Positions 19,294-27,571 of a DNA stretch of 64,000 nucleotides are shown one piece after another (the first letter of the stretch is position 1; each line of letters opens with the position of its first letter). The position numbers and the translations under genes were made by a program. The stretch spans positions 1-64,000 of the forward strand of contig VGCH01000007.1 in assembly GCA_016870115.1 (NCBI GenBank), in the 5' to 3' direction. The stretch comes from Alphaproteobacteria bacterium. Lineage in GTDB: Bacteria > Pseudomonadota > Alphaproteobacteria > Reyranellales > Reyranellaceae. The notes under the pieces are model-generated. The model ran no database searches. It had not been told where the DNA came from and saw nothing but the letters and a program-made list of their open reading frames with translations.

Positions 19294-20025
19294 ATGGAGG
19301 GATTGCTCACCGGAACGTTCGTGGCGGCGGCGGCCGTGGCGCTGGTCGCCGGCACGGTGCGCGGCTTCGCGGGCTTTGGCGCTGCCATGATCATGACGCC
19401 CGCGCTCTCGGCGCTCTATGGGCCGGGGACCGGCATCGCCCTCTGCCTGCTGCTGGAGATCGCGGTCGCGCTGCCGCTCCTGCCGCGGGCGCTGCCGCTC
19501 GTGGAGTGGCGCCGCATCGTCGTCCTGGGCGGCGCGGCCGCGCTGCTCGCGCCGGCTGGCACCTGGGCGCTCACCCGCATCGATCCCGCGCCCATGCGCT
19601 GGCTGGTCTCGGCGATCGTCCTGCTGGCCGTGGCGCTCCTCGCCTCCGGTTGGCGCTTCCGCGGACGCCCTTCGACCGGCGCGACCATCGTGGCCGGCGC
19701 CTCGAGCGGGTTCCTGAACGGCCTGTCCGGCATGGCCGGACCTCCGATCGCCTTCTACTACCTCGCGGGCCAAGACGAGGCCGCCCGGGTTCGCGCCAAC
19801 CTCACGACCTACTTCGTCGTGGTCGACCTCGCAGCGCTTGCGAGCTTCGGCGCCAACGGGCTGCTCTCCACCGATCTCGGCCTTCACGGCCTCGCGCTCG
19901 CACCCGCTGTCGTCGTGGGCGGCCTGCTGGGCGAACGCCTCTTCCCGCTCGCCAGCGAGGCCTTCTACCGCCGCCTCGCGCTCATTCTGCTGACGGCCGT
20001 GGCAATCGGTGCCTTGATCGTGTGA
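19294..20025 (+). CDS. TauE/SafE-family (TSUP) membrane permease
   Basis: This 243-residue protein has about eight hydrophobic helices and the family signatures VRGFAGFGAAMIMTPALS near the N-terminus and GFLNGLSGMAGPPIAFYYL in the middle. TSUP permeases move sulfite, sulfoacetate or other small organic anions; the substrate here is unknown. It is read divergently from uvrB. The next gene starts 23 bp after its stop, so the two may share a transcript. Confidence 0.9.
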   Translation: MEGLLTGTFVAAAAVALVAGTVRGFAGFGAAMIMTPALSALYGPGTGIALCLLLEIAVALPLLPRALPLVEWRRIVVLGGAAALLAPAGTWALTRIDPAPMRWLVSAIVLLAVALLASGWRFRGRPSTGATIVAGASSGFLNGLSGMAGPPIAFYYLAGQDEAARVRANLTTYFVVVDLAALASFGANGLLSTDLGLHGLALAPAVVVGGLLGERLFPLASEAFYRRLALILLTAVAIGALIV

Positions 20026-20048
20026 CCGCCGCGGCGTAGCCCCGGATC

Positions 20049-20750
20049 ATGCGCATCTGGGATACGCTGGTCGATGGCGCGACCCGACTGGTCATGGACG
20101 GACCGATCGGCGCGCTGCTCGGCGCGCGCCCCGCGCCGCCCGGCGTCCATCCCGGCACGCAGCAGATCGGCTTCACCATCGGCGTGATTGCGCTGGGCGC
20201 CAAGATGGCGCGGGTCGATGGCGCGGTGACGTCCGACGAGGTCGAGGCCTTCCGTTCGTTCTTTCGGGTGCCGGAAGGAGAGGAGGGCCATGTCCGCCGC
20301 TTTTTCGACCTCGCCAAGCGCGATGCGCTGGGCTTCGAGCCCTATGCCCGCCAGGTCGCTGCGCTGTTTCCCGACGCGCCGGAGATTCTCGAGGATGTGC
20401 TCGAGGGCCTGATCGACATCGCCCAGGCCGACGGCAAACTGGGCGAGGCGGAGGCCGCTTATCTCGCGCGGGTCGCCGACATTTTCGGCCTGGACTCCGC
20501 GCGATTCGAGCGCGCCAAGGCGGCGGCGCTGGGTGAGGCGTCGTGCGAGGCCTGCGCGGTTTTGGGTGTCGATCCCCTGGCGAGCGACGACGACATCAAG
20601 CAGGCATGGCTGCGGCTGGTGCGCGCCAACCATCCCGACCGGCTGATCGCGCAGGGCCTGCCCGACGAGGCGATCGCGCTTGCGACCCGCAAGCTGGCCG
20701 CCATCAATGCCGCCTACGATCGACTCCGCACCCAGCGGGCGGACGCCTGA
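20049..20750 (+). CDS. DjlA-like co-chaperone (TerB plus J domain)
   Basis: The 233-residue product combines a TerB/DjlA helical domain (about 45-165, with two repeats each carrying a DG acidic turn: ARVDGAVTSDE and AQADGKLGEAE) and a C-terminal J domain (175-230). The J-domain HPD motif is H195-P196-D197. Such proteins stimulate DnaK. An N-terminal membrane helix, present in E. coli DjlA, is not obvious here. The conserved position upstream of the amidase-rnpB-mraZ region in alphaproteobacteria supports the call. Confidence 0.88.
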   Translation: MRIWDTLVDGATRLVMDGPIGALLGARPAPPGVHPGTQQIGFTIGVIALGAKMARVDGAVTSDEVEAFRSFFRVPEGEEGHVRRFFDLAKRDALGFEPYARQVAALFPDAPEILEDVLEGLIDIAQADGKLGEAEAAYLARVADIFGLDSARFERAKAAALGEASCEACAVLGVDPLASDDDIKQAWLRLVRANHPDRLIAQGLPDEAIALATRKLAAINAAYDRLRTQRADA

Positions 20751-20855
20751 AGCGAAAGATACCCTTCGCTCGTTGAGCCTGGCGGGCGCGGCGCCTATCG
20801 TCGGCACATTGGGAACTGTCGATTTTTCCGTCCGTTTGTCAGTTGGGGATTTCCG

Positions 20856-21290
20856 ATGAACGCTCTTGTCGAGCCCGCCTCGCTCGCGGCGCCGCGCGCC
20901 GGTCGCTGCTTTTCCGAACAATTCACCATCACCGCCGAGGACATGGAGGGCTTCGCCGCCATCACGGGCGATCGCCGGCCGATCCATGCTGCTGCCGATT
21001 TCGCGCGCCAATCCGGCTTTTCCGGTCGGGTGGTCTATGAGGGCCTGGTCGTGGCTCGCCTCAGCCGGTCGATCGCGCGCTGCGGCGCGACGGAGACCGA
21101 CGGACTCTGGGGCGAATTGCGGGTCGAGTTCCATCACCCCCTTCACGTCGGCGAAGCGGCGCTTCTGCGTCTCTCGGTCGACGAGGTGCTGCCCGAAAGC
21201 AGCGTCGCGTGCCTGTCCTTCCGGCTGGATACCGTCCAGCGCCCGGTCGCTTCGGGCTCGGTGGACATCTTGATGCGTGCCGTCGCTTGA
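20856..21290 (+). CDS. MaoC-like hotdog-fold hydratase
   Basis: This 144-residue protein has the MaoC/(R)-hydratase fold. The hydratase motif ITGDRRPIHAAADFARQSGF supplies the likely catalytic Asp and His, followed by VVYEGLVVARLS and the strand WGELRVEFHHPLHVG. It may hydrate enoyl-CoA, but single-domain members are often of unknown substrate. A 105-bp gap precedes it, containing an AGCGAA-N8-TTCGCT inverted repeat just after the djlA stop (about 20751-20770). Confidence 0.85.
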   Translation: MNALVEPASLAAPRAGRCFSEQFTITAEDMEGFAAITGDRRPIHAAADFARQSGFSGRVVYEGLVVARLSRSIARCGATETDGLWGELRVEFHHPLHVGEAALLRLSVDEVLPESSVACLSFRLDTVQRPVASGSVDILMRAVA

Positions 21291-21305
21291 CGGCACGATG
21301 CGGGC

Positions 21306-22361
21306 GTGACGCCGCCCGCGCCCCGAGCCGACATTGATGCCCTGACCGGCGTGCGCGCGGTCGCCGCGCTCTGGGTGGTGCTGTTCCATGTGAGCGGGCT
21401 CTGGGCCGGTGAGATGCCGGTCGCGGGTCTTGGCTATCTCGGCGTCGATCTCTTCTTCATCCTGTCCGGCTTCGTGCTGGCACATGCTCACGCGGACTCT
21501 TTCCGGCGCGACCCCGTCGGGACCTACCCGCGTTTCCTCGGACGGCGCATCGCGCGCATCTTTCCGGTCTGGCTCGCGGTGCTCGCGCTCTTCGCGCTCA
21601 AGCACGATCTCTCCTGGGGCGAGTGGCTGGTGTTCGCCTCGCTGGCGCAATCCTGGGGACCGGTGCCCACGCAACTCGTCAATCCGCCGGGCTGGAGCGT
21701 CAGCCTGGAGTGGGCCGGCTATCTCGCGTTTCCCCTTGTCGCGTGGTTGCCGTGGCGCATCGAGGTGGCGTGGAAGGCAAGCGCGGCCGTGGCTGGGCTG
21801 CTGGGCGTGTTGTTGGCCGGCGGGCTGATGAATGGGGGCGGCAGCCTGCACGATGACGAGGCGCTCTATCCGCTGCGGTTCCTGACCGAGTTCACGATCG
21901 GTATCGTGTTGCGTCGCCTGGTCGATCTGCGCCGCGCCGAGACCGCGGGCGACTGGCCGGGCCCCGAGAACGCCGCCGCCTTCGACCGCTACGCCACGCG
22001 CCTGGCGGTCGGCGTCGCGGTGCTGGCGGTGCTGGTCCCACTCGGAGGCCGCAGCCTGTGGGCCGACCTGCTGGCGATTGGCGCCTTCGCCGCCGGGCTT
22101 TTCTTCCTCGCGTTGGCGAGCGGCCGGTTCTCACGGGCGCTAGCCGGATCAGCGCTGCGCTGGCTGGGCGAACGCTCCTATAGCCTCTACGTCGTGCACT
22201 GGCTCGTGCTCGAGATCTTGTGGGGACGGATCGATTCCGGTTTGATCCCGCGGGCAGCGGGCGCCGCCGCGATCGTCGCGGGCTCCATCGGCGCGGCGGC
22301 CGTCCTCTACAGCGTCATCGAGCGCCCGGCACGTGAATGGGCGAGACTGCGCCTGTCATGA
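21306..22361 (+). CDS. Acyltransferase 3 family membrane protein (OafA/YrhL-like)
   Basis: The 351-residue protein has about ten membrane helices and begins with the family block LTGVRAVAALWVVLFHVSG, whose His is the conserved catalytic one, followed by GYLGVDLFFILSGFVLAHAH. Such enzymes O-acylate surface sugars or peptidoglycan. GTG 21306 is the first usable start, 15 bp after the MaoC gene. The last codons overlap the next gene. The surface substrate cannot be read from sequence. Confidence 0.9.
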   Translation: MTPPAPRADIDALTGVRAVAALWVVLFHVSGLWAGEMPVAGLGYLGVDLFFILSGFVLAHAHADSFRRDPVGTYPRFLGRRIARIFPVWLAVLALFALKHDLSWGEWLVFASLAQSWGPVPTQLVNPPGWSVSLEWAGYLAFPLVAWLPWRIEVAWKASAAVAGLLGVLLAGGLMNGGGSLHDDEALYPLRFLTEFTIGIVLRRLVDLRRAETAGDWPGPENAAAFDRYATRLAVGVAVLAVLVPLGGRSLWADLLAIGAFAAGLFFLALASGRFSRALAGSALRWLGERSYSLYVVHWLVLEILWGRIDSGLIPRAAGAAAIVAGSIGAAAVLYSVIERPAREWARLRLS

Positions 22362-23050
22362 TCGACCATCCGTCCCCCAACCATGCTCCGCGCCCACCGG
22401 ATCGTCCGGTCGATCTGTTGGTGCTCCACTACACCGAGCTGCCACTGCGGGAGTCGCTCGCCATTCTGACGGACGCGACGCGCGCCCATCGCGTCAGCGC
22501 GCACTATGTCCTCGCCGAAGATGGCGGCGTCTATCGGCTGGTGGATGAGCGTCGTACCGCCTGGCACGCGGGGCGCTCGCACTGGCGCGGACACGACGCG
22601 TTGAACACCACCTCGATCGGCATCGAGATCGTGAACCTGCACGGCGACCGGCACGACTATCCTGACCGCCAGATCGACGCCCTGATCGTGCTCTGCCACG
22701 GCATCCTCGCCCGTCATCCCGGTATCGTCGCGCGCAATGTCGTCGGCCACTCCGACATCGCGCCCCGACGCAAGATCGACCCCGGCGTGCGATTTCCCTG
22801 GCGGCGGCTGGCGGAGGCCGGCGTCGGCCTCTGGCCCACGGCCGATAGGCCGGCGTTCGACGGCGAAGTCGGCGCGGCGTTGCGGCGGTTCGGCTATCCG
22901 CCACCCGATCCGGTCACCGGTGCGACAGAGGCGGATGTGGTCGCGGCGTTCCAGCGCCGCTTCCGGCCGTTGCAGGTCGATGGCGTCGACGACCGCGAGA
23001 CGCGCGCGCTGATCGCCGGCCTGCTTGACCGGGTCGAGCACCGGGCCTAG
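22358..23050 (+). CDS. N-acetylmuramoyl-L-alanine amidase (Amidase_2, AmpD-like) with peptidoglycan-binding domain
   Basis: The enzyme cleaves the bond between N-acetylmuramic acid and the stem peptide. The 230-residue product has the zinc ligands H in LVLHYT and H in VVGHSDIAP with the nearby DPG, plus SAHYVLAEDG and NTTSIGIEIVN. A C-terminal PG_binding_1-like segment (about 175-228, ADVVAAFQRRFRP) follows. No signal peptide is seen, consistent with an AmpD-type cytoplasmic recycling role. ATG 22358 overlaps the upstream stop (ATGA); an ATG at 22337 is less likely. Confidence 0.92.
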   Translation: MIDHPSPNHAPRPPDRPVDLLVLHYTELPLRESLAILTDATRAHRVSAHYVLAEDGGVYRLVDERRTAWHAGRSHWRGHDALNTTSIGIEIVNLHGDRHDYPDRQIDALIVLCHGILARHPGIVARNVVGHSDIAPRRKIDPGVRFPWRRLAEAGVGLWPTADRPAFDGEVGAALRRFGYPPPDPVTGATEADVVAAFQRRFRPLQVDGVDDRETRALIAGLLDRVEHRA

Positions 23051-23056
23051 CAACAC

Positions 23057-23452
23057 GGCGGGTCAGGTGGCTGGATGGCCGCGGCTGGACGGGCAACCGC
23101 ACAGTCGAGGAAAGTCCGGGCTCCACGGAAACACGGTGCCGGATAACGTCCGGCGGGGGCGACCCCAGGGACAGTGCCACAGAGAAGAGACCGCCCACCG
23201 GGGTTCGCCCCGAGGCAAGGGTGAAACGGTGCGGTAAGAGCGCACCGCGCGACCGGCAACGGAAGCGGCATGGCAAACCCCACCGGGAGCAAGACCAAAT
23301 AGGGGCGGCACGCCGGGCAACCGGCACGCGGGTTTCCGCGCCGTCGCCCGGGTCGGTCGCGTGAGGCGTCTGGCGACAGACGTCCCAGAGGAATGGCCAT
23401 CCAGCGCCCTCGGGCGCGGACAGAACCCGGCTTACAGGCCACCTGACCCGCC
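23057..23452 (+). ncRNA. rnpB: RNase P RNA (bacterial type A)
   Basis: The catalytic RNA of RNase P, which trims tRNA 5' leaders. The termini pair perfectly (helix P1): GGCGGGTCAGGTGG at 23057-23070 with CCACCTGACCCGCC at 23439-23452. Inside are the diagnostic conserved regions GAGGAAAGTCCGGGCTCC (near 23108) and CAGAACCCGGCTTACAGGCC (23421-23440), which form P4, and the internal AGGGTGAAACGGTGCGGTAAG stretch in part. The length of about 396 nt is normal. It starts 6 bp after the amidase gene, so it may be co-transcribed or have a promoter inside that gene. Confidence 0.97.
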
Positions 23453-23460
23453 GCTCTCCC

Positions 23461-23488
23461 TGTCACCCTGAGCGCCAGCGAAGGGTCC
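23461..23488. repeat. REP-like intergenic repeat unit
   Basis: Starting 8 bp after rnpB, the sequence TGTCACCCTGAGCGCCAGCG followed by AAGGGTCC matches a short repeat widely seen between genes in many bacteria (form TGTCATCCTGAGCG-N-AGCGAAGGATC). Only one copy is seen in the window. The rest of 23489-23672 holds no gene I can support, only a possible CcrM GANTC site at 23650-23654. Confidence 0.5.
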
Positions 23489-23672
23489 TTGGTTGGCATC
23501 CCAGATGCGGGGCTTGGTGGGGTAGACGCCACGGTCTGGCGGGCCCGGGGACGCACTTCTGGGGGTAACCTGCTGGTCCAAGCCACAATTTGCGGCCCGA
23601 CAGAGGTCACGCCATAGGGATGGTGTATAACCACCTGGAGAAAAACGCTGATTCCGATACACGGTCGTTGCG

Positions 23673-23707
23673 TCCCGTGTTTTCCCATGTTATCCCATAA
23701 ATGCCCG
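23673..23707 (-). promoter_or_regulatory. MraZ operator: four GGG boxes at 10-bp period
   Basis: On the plus strand TCCCG (23673), TCCCA (23683), TCCCA (23693) and GCCCG (23703) are spaced exactly 10 bp apart. On the other strand this reads as direct TGGGA-type boxes separated by 5 bp, the binding pattern described for MraZ upstream of mraZ. A possible promoter, TTGCGT (23668-23673) and TATCCC (23691-23696) with a 17-bp spacer, overlaps the boxes, which would allow autorepression of the dcw cluster. The boxes end 51 bp before the mraZ start. Confidence 0.85.
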
Positions 23708-23758
23708 ACGAGGGTACGCAACGGCGTGGGGCCTTGCGAGGGGTGAGGGGACGGGGCC

Positions 23759-24238
23759 GTGGCTTTTCGGTCCGAAATCCTGGTTAAGCTCGACAAGAAG
23801 GGGCGGGTCGCCTTCCCGGCCGCCTTCCGCGACGAGCTGCCTGACGGTCAACGCGACGGCTTCGTGCTGTATCGCTCGAACACCGTCGCCGGCCTCGTGA
23901 ATGGCAACTCCCGCGCCGGCTTCGATGGCATGCTGGCGCGTCTTCGCGCCGAGGCGCTGGGTCCCAAGGCTTCGCTGAAGGCGGTTCTGGACGATGAGGC
24001 CTTCGATCCCGCCGGCATGATGTCAAGCCAGGCGCGCGAGATCCGCCTCGACCCGGACGGCCGGTTTGTCCTGCCGGAAGAGTTCATCGACATGCTGGAC
24101 GCCCGCGCCGAGGGCGTCGTGCTGCTCGGCCGGGGCGAGAAGTTCCAGCTTTGGAACCCGGCGCGTTGGCAGGTTCGGCGCGAGGCCGATACCGCGCGCA
24201 TGGCCGCCTTCCTGCGCGGCCTGGACGGAGCGGCGTGA
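23759..24238 (+). CDS. mraZ: Transcriptional regulator MraZ
   Basis: MraZ forms a ring of SpoVT/AbrB-like domains that binds repeats upstream of its own gene and represses the dcw operon; it is countered by RsmH. The 159-residue product has two such domains (about 5-50 and 85-130), with [19 protein letters not shown] and [15 protein letters not shown]. It starts at GTG 23759 after a G-rich ribosome-binding region (AGGGGTGAGGGGA). First gene of the cluster; the stop overlaps the rsmH start. Confidence 0.95.
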   Translation: MAFRSEILVKLDKKGRVAFPAAFRDELPDGQRDGFVLYRSNTVAGLVNGNSRAGFDGMLARLRAEALGPKASLKAVLDDEAFDPAGMMSSQAREIRLDPDGRFVLPEEFIDMLDARAEGVVLLGRGEKFQLWNPARWQVRREADTARMAAFLRGLDGAA

Positions 24239-25179
24239 TGGATCACGTTCCCGTCCTCCTGCGCGAAGTCATCGAGGCGCTGCGGCCGCGCGACGGCGGG
24301 CTCTACCTCGATGCGACGTTCGGTGCCGGCGGCTACAGCGCGGCGCTGCTCGACGAGGCGCGCTGCGAGGTGATCGCGATCGATCGCGACCCCGACGCCA
24401 TCGCGGCCGGGCAGACGCTGGCCGACCGGCACGCGCCGCGCCTGCGACTCGCGCATGGTGCGTTCGGCGACCTGTCCGACCTGCTGGTCGAGCGCGGCGT
24501 CGAGGCCGTCGACGGCGTTGCCTTTGATCTCGGCGTCTCGTCGATGCAGCTCGATCGAGCCGAGCGCGGATTCTCCTTCCGCCAGGACGGCCCGCTCGAC
24601 ATGCGCATGGCTCGCGAGGGTGCGTCGGCTGCCGACCTGGTGAACGAGACCGACGAAGAGGCGCTGGCCGACATCCTCTGGCGCTATGGCGAGGAACGTC
24701 GCTCGCGCCGCGTCGCGCGCGCCATCGCCGCTGCGCGTACCGAGGGCCCGATTCGCACCACGAGGGAGCTCGCGACCATCGCGCGTCGTGCCGTCGGCCC
24801 GCAGGGCCGCGACGCCAGCGATCCCGCAACCCGGACATTCCAGGCGCTGCGGATCGCGGTGAACGACGAGCTGGGCGAGCTGGAGCGCGGCCTCGCGGCG
24901 GCGCATGACGCGTTGCGGCCCGGCGGACGGCTCGCGGTCGTGTCCTTCCACTCGCTGGAGGATCGCGCAGTGAAGGAGTTCGTCCGCGCCCGTTGCGGTC
25001 GCGCCGCCGGTCCGTCGCGCCACGCGCCGCCGACCGTCGACGGGGCACCGGCGTCGCTGCGTGAGGTCACGCGCCGGCCGGTCGTGCCGTCGCCCGACGA
25101 AATCGCGCGCAACCCGCGCGCTCGATCGGCGCGGCTGCGCGTCGCCGAGAAACTCGCTTTGTCCGCGGAGGTCGCATGA
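24238..25179 (+). CDS. rsmH: 16S rRNA (cytosine1402-N4)-methyltransferase
   Basis: RsmH methylates N4 of C1402 in 16S rRNA with S-adenosylmethionine. The 313-residue product has [15 protein letters not shown], the SAM-binding [16 protein letters not shown] and [10 protein letters not shown], and the C-terminal [21 protein letters not shown] typical of the family. ATG 24238 overlaps the mraZ stop by one base (TGATG); GTG 24235 is an alternative. The C-terminus overlaps ftsL by 4 nt. Confidence 0.97.
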   Translation: MDHVPVLLREVIEALRPRDGGLYLDATFGAGGYSAALLDEARCEVIAIDRDPDAIAAGQTLADRHAPRLRLAHGAFGDLSDLLVERGVEAVDGVAFDLGVSSMQLDRAERGFSFRQDGPLDMRMAREGASAADLVNETDEEALADILWRYGEERRSRRVARAIAAARTEGPIRTTRELATIARRAVGPQGRDASDPATRTFQALRIAVNDELGELERGLAAAHDALRPGGRLAVVSFHSLEDRAVKEFVRARCGRAAGPSRHAPPTVDGAPASLREVTRRPVVPSPDEIARNPRARSARLRVAEKLALSAEVA

Positions 25180-25727
25180 TCCACCGCGGTCTCGTCTTCT
25201 GGTCCGTCGCCGCCATCGCCACCGCGGTGGGCCTGTTCTCGGTCAAGTACCGGGTCCAGGATCTCGAGGAGACGCTCGACCGGACCAACCACAGGATCGT
25301 CGAGAGCCAGAAGGCCACGCACATGTTGCGGGTCGAATGGGCGCATCTCAACGAGGCCGAGCGTATCGAGCGCCTGGCCCAGAAACATCTCAAGCTCGAG
25401 CCGGCCACGATCCGTCAGGCCGCCCGGCTCGAACCCGCAAAAACCGATTCAGTCCCCCCACGACGCGAACCGCCACTTTCTTCCCCCCCACGTACGGGCA
25501 CCGACGTCCCCTCGTCGAACATGCCCGGTGGCGGCCGCGTCGCAGCGGAGGTCGGCACTCCCCCGCCGACCTCCGCACCCCTTTCCCCGCAGCGTTCACC
25601 CGGACCCACGACGCCCCCTCGACCGGCCACGACAAAAGAGCCGGCACCACCGGGTCCGGGAGGCGAAGGCCTGGCGGCCGCCTCAATCGACGAACTCCTC
25701 CAGCGCCAAGGAGGAGAACGCCGGTGA
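25176..25727 (+). CDS. ftsL: Cell division protein FtsL with proline-rich tail
   Basis: FtsL is a small bitopic divisome protein that pairs with FtsB and activates FtsWI. The 183-residue product has a membrane helix at about residues 5-22, then a heptad-like coiled coil (about 25-70: [19 protein letters not shown]). After residue 85 it continues as a roughly 95-residue Pro/Arg/Thr-rich extension, which is longer than the usual 100-130-residue FtsL. The start overlaps rsmH (ATGA) and the stop overlaps ftsI (GTGA). Confidence 0.88.
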   Translation: MIHRGLVFWSVAAIATAVGLFSVKYRVQDLEETLDRTNHRIVESQKATHMLRVEWAHLNEAERIERLAQKHLKLEPATIRQAARLEPAKTDSVPPRREPPLSSPPRTGTDVPSSNMPGGGRVAAEVGTPPPTSAPLSPQRSPGPTTPPRPATTKEPAPPGPGGEGLAAASIDELLQRQGGERR

Positions 25728-27571
25728 GGTTCTGGCCCCGCCCAGGCTCGCCCGACCCGGCCGCCGCGCCCAGCGCGGCGGCCGGCGCGCGTCTCGGCAC
25801 GCCGCAGGATCGTCTGAGGAGTGACAGCCAGGAAGTCGCGCGCCAGCGTATCGGCTACACGATTGCGATCTTCGGATTGCTGTTCGTCGCCATCGCGGGT
25901 CGCATGGGCTACGTGTCGCTGTTGCGCGACGGCGGCGAGCCGGTACAGCGTGTCGCCGCGCGTGGCGGCGCGTTGCAGGGCGAGCGCGCTGACATCGTGG
26001 ATCGCAATAGCATTGTGCTGGCGACCTCGGTTCCCGTCATGTCGGCGTTCGTCAATCCACGCCTCGTGCTGGAGCCGCAGGACGCTGCGCGCCGCCTCGC
26101 CAGCGCCCTGCCCGAGGGCAAGCTTGAGGAATTTTCCGAAAAGCTCGAGGGTGACCGCAGCTTCGCCTGGATCAAGCGCGGCTTGAGCCCGGCCGAGCAC
26201 GACCGCATCAACCGTCTCGGCATCCCTGGTCTCGACTTCCAGGCCGAGGAGCGGCGCATCTATCCGCAGGGCAGTGCGGCGGCGCACATCCTCGGTTACT
26301 CCAGCGTCGACAATGCCGGCCTCGCCGGGGTTGAGCGCTATTTCGAGCGCGAGCTGCAGGCCGGCGAGCCGCTCCAGCTCTCGATCGATCTCCGTCTCCA
26401 ACGCTTCGTGGAGCAGGAGATCGCGCGCGCGGTCCGGAAGTTCTCGGCGATCGGCGCGACCGCGATCGTGCTCGACGCGACGAACGGCGAGATCCTCGCC
26501 ATGGCGTCGCTGCCGACCTACGATCCAAACCGCGCGCGCACCATCACCAACGAGGCGCTGTTCAACCGCGGCACGCTCGGCGTCTACGAGCAAGGCTCGA
26601 CGTTCAAGATCTTCAACACCGCCATGACGCTCGACGCCGGCAGGGCGACGCTCGACAAGATCTACGACGCGCGTGAGCCGATCAAAATTGACCGCTTCAC
26701 GATCAACGACTTCCACGGCCAGAACCGCGCCATGACGGTGGCCGAGGTCTTCAAGTTCTCGTCCAACATCGGCTCCGCCAAGATGGCGATGGATGTCGGC
26801 GTCGAGGGTCAGCGCGCCTTCTTCGACCGCATCGGCATGCTGAAGCCGATTCCGATCGAGCTGGGCGAGTCGGCCGGGCCGCTCTATCCGCGGCACTGGA
26901 TGAAGATCAACCTGATGACCATCTCCTTCGGTCACGGCATCTCGGTGACGCCGCTGCATCTGGCGTCCGGGACCGCGGCGATGATCAATGGCGGCATCCT
27001 GCACCGTCCGACGCTGGTGAAGCGCGCGGGCAAGGCTGATGTCGGGCGGCGGGTGGTGTCGGAGCGGACGTCGGTCGCGATGCGCCAGCTTCTGCGCCTC
27101 GCGGTCACCGAGGGCACCGGCAAGAGCGCCGACGTCGCCGGCTACGAGGTTGGCGGCAAGACCGGCACCGCCGAGAAACCCGGTCGGTCGGGCTACCGCG
27201 AAAAAGCCTTGATCAGTTCGTTCGTTGGCGCCTTCCCGATGAGCGATCCGAAGTTCGTGATCCTGGTATCTGTCGACGAGCCCAAGGGTCTCAAGGAAAC
27301 CGGCGGCTACGCCACCGGCGGCTGGGTCGCCGCGCCGTCCTTCAAGGCCATCGCCGAGCACATCGTCGCGCTGTACGGCATTCAGCCCGGCGACTGGAAA
27401 GGCGGGCTGGCGCCGCTGCAGGTCGCGTCGGTCGCGGTCCCGCCGCCGCTGCCGGCGTCGGCGCTCACCAGTCGGGCACGACAGCGCACTGTCGATCAGC
27501 GCAAGGCACTGCCGGCTCGGGCCCCGGGGGCGGGGCCTGCGCCAGGAGAACGACGCCATGCGACTGAGTGA
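25724..27571 (+). CDS. ftsI: Peptidoglycan D,D-transpeptidase FtsI (PBP3)
   Basis: FtsI cross-links septal peptidoglycan in the periplasm. The 615-residue protein has a cytoplasmic N-terminus, one membrane helix (about 45-65), the PBP dimer domain and the transpeptidase domain with S292-T-F-K295, S346-S-N348 and the K479-T-G triad in GGKTGTAEKPG. The GTG start at 25724 is favoured by a strong AAGGAGGAGA ribosome-binding site about 6 bases upstream and the 4-nt overlap with ftsL. The last 40 residues are Pro/Ala/Arg-rich. It overlaps murE by 14 nt. Confidence 0.97.
   Translation: MRFWPRPGSPDPAAAPSAAAGARLGTPQDRLRSDSQEVARQRIGYTIAIFGLLFVAIAGRMGYVSLLRDGGEPVQRVAARGGALQGERADIVDRNSIVLATSVPVMSAFVNPRLVLEPQDAARRLASALPEGKLEEFSEKLEGDRSFAWIKRGLSPAEHDRINRLGIPGLDFQAEERRIYPQGSAAAHILGYSSVDNAGLAGVERYFERELQAGEPLQLSIDLRLQRFVEQEIARAVRKFSAIGATAIVLDATNGEILAMASLPTYDPNRARTITNEALFNRGTLGVYEQGSTFKIFNTAMTLDAGRATLDKIYDAREPIKIDRFTINDFHGQNRAMTVAEVFKFSSNIGSAKMAMDVGVEGQRAFFDRIGMLKPIPIELGESAGPLYPRHWMKINLMTISFGHGISVTPLHLASGTAAMINGGILHRPTLVKRAGKADVGRRVVSERTSVAMRQLLRLAVTEGTGKSADVAGYEVGGKTGTAEKPGRSGYREKALISSFVGAFPMSDPKFVILVSVDEPKGLKETGGYATGGWVAAPSFKAIAEHIVALYGIQPGDWKGGLAPLQVASVAVPPPLPASALTSRARQRTVDQRKALPARAPGAGPAPGERRHATE

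Noticed and set aside
20751-20770. AGCGAA-N8-TTCGCT repeat after djlA as a terminator
   Set aside because: No T-run follows and the loop is long, so termination is not supported.
19965-21851. A 628-codon minus-strand frame across the djlA-MaoC-acyltransferase genes
   Set aside because: It crosses three intergenic gaps of plus-strand genes with clear domains and has none itself.
23047-23796. A 249-codon minus-strand frame over rnpB and the start of mraZ
   Set aside because: It is the complement of a structured RNA gene and a repeat; the translated repeat often yields spurious hypothetical proteins.
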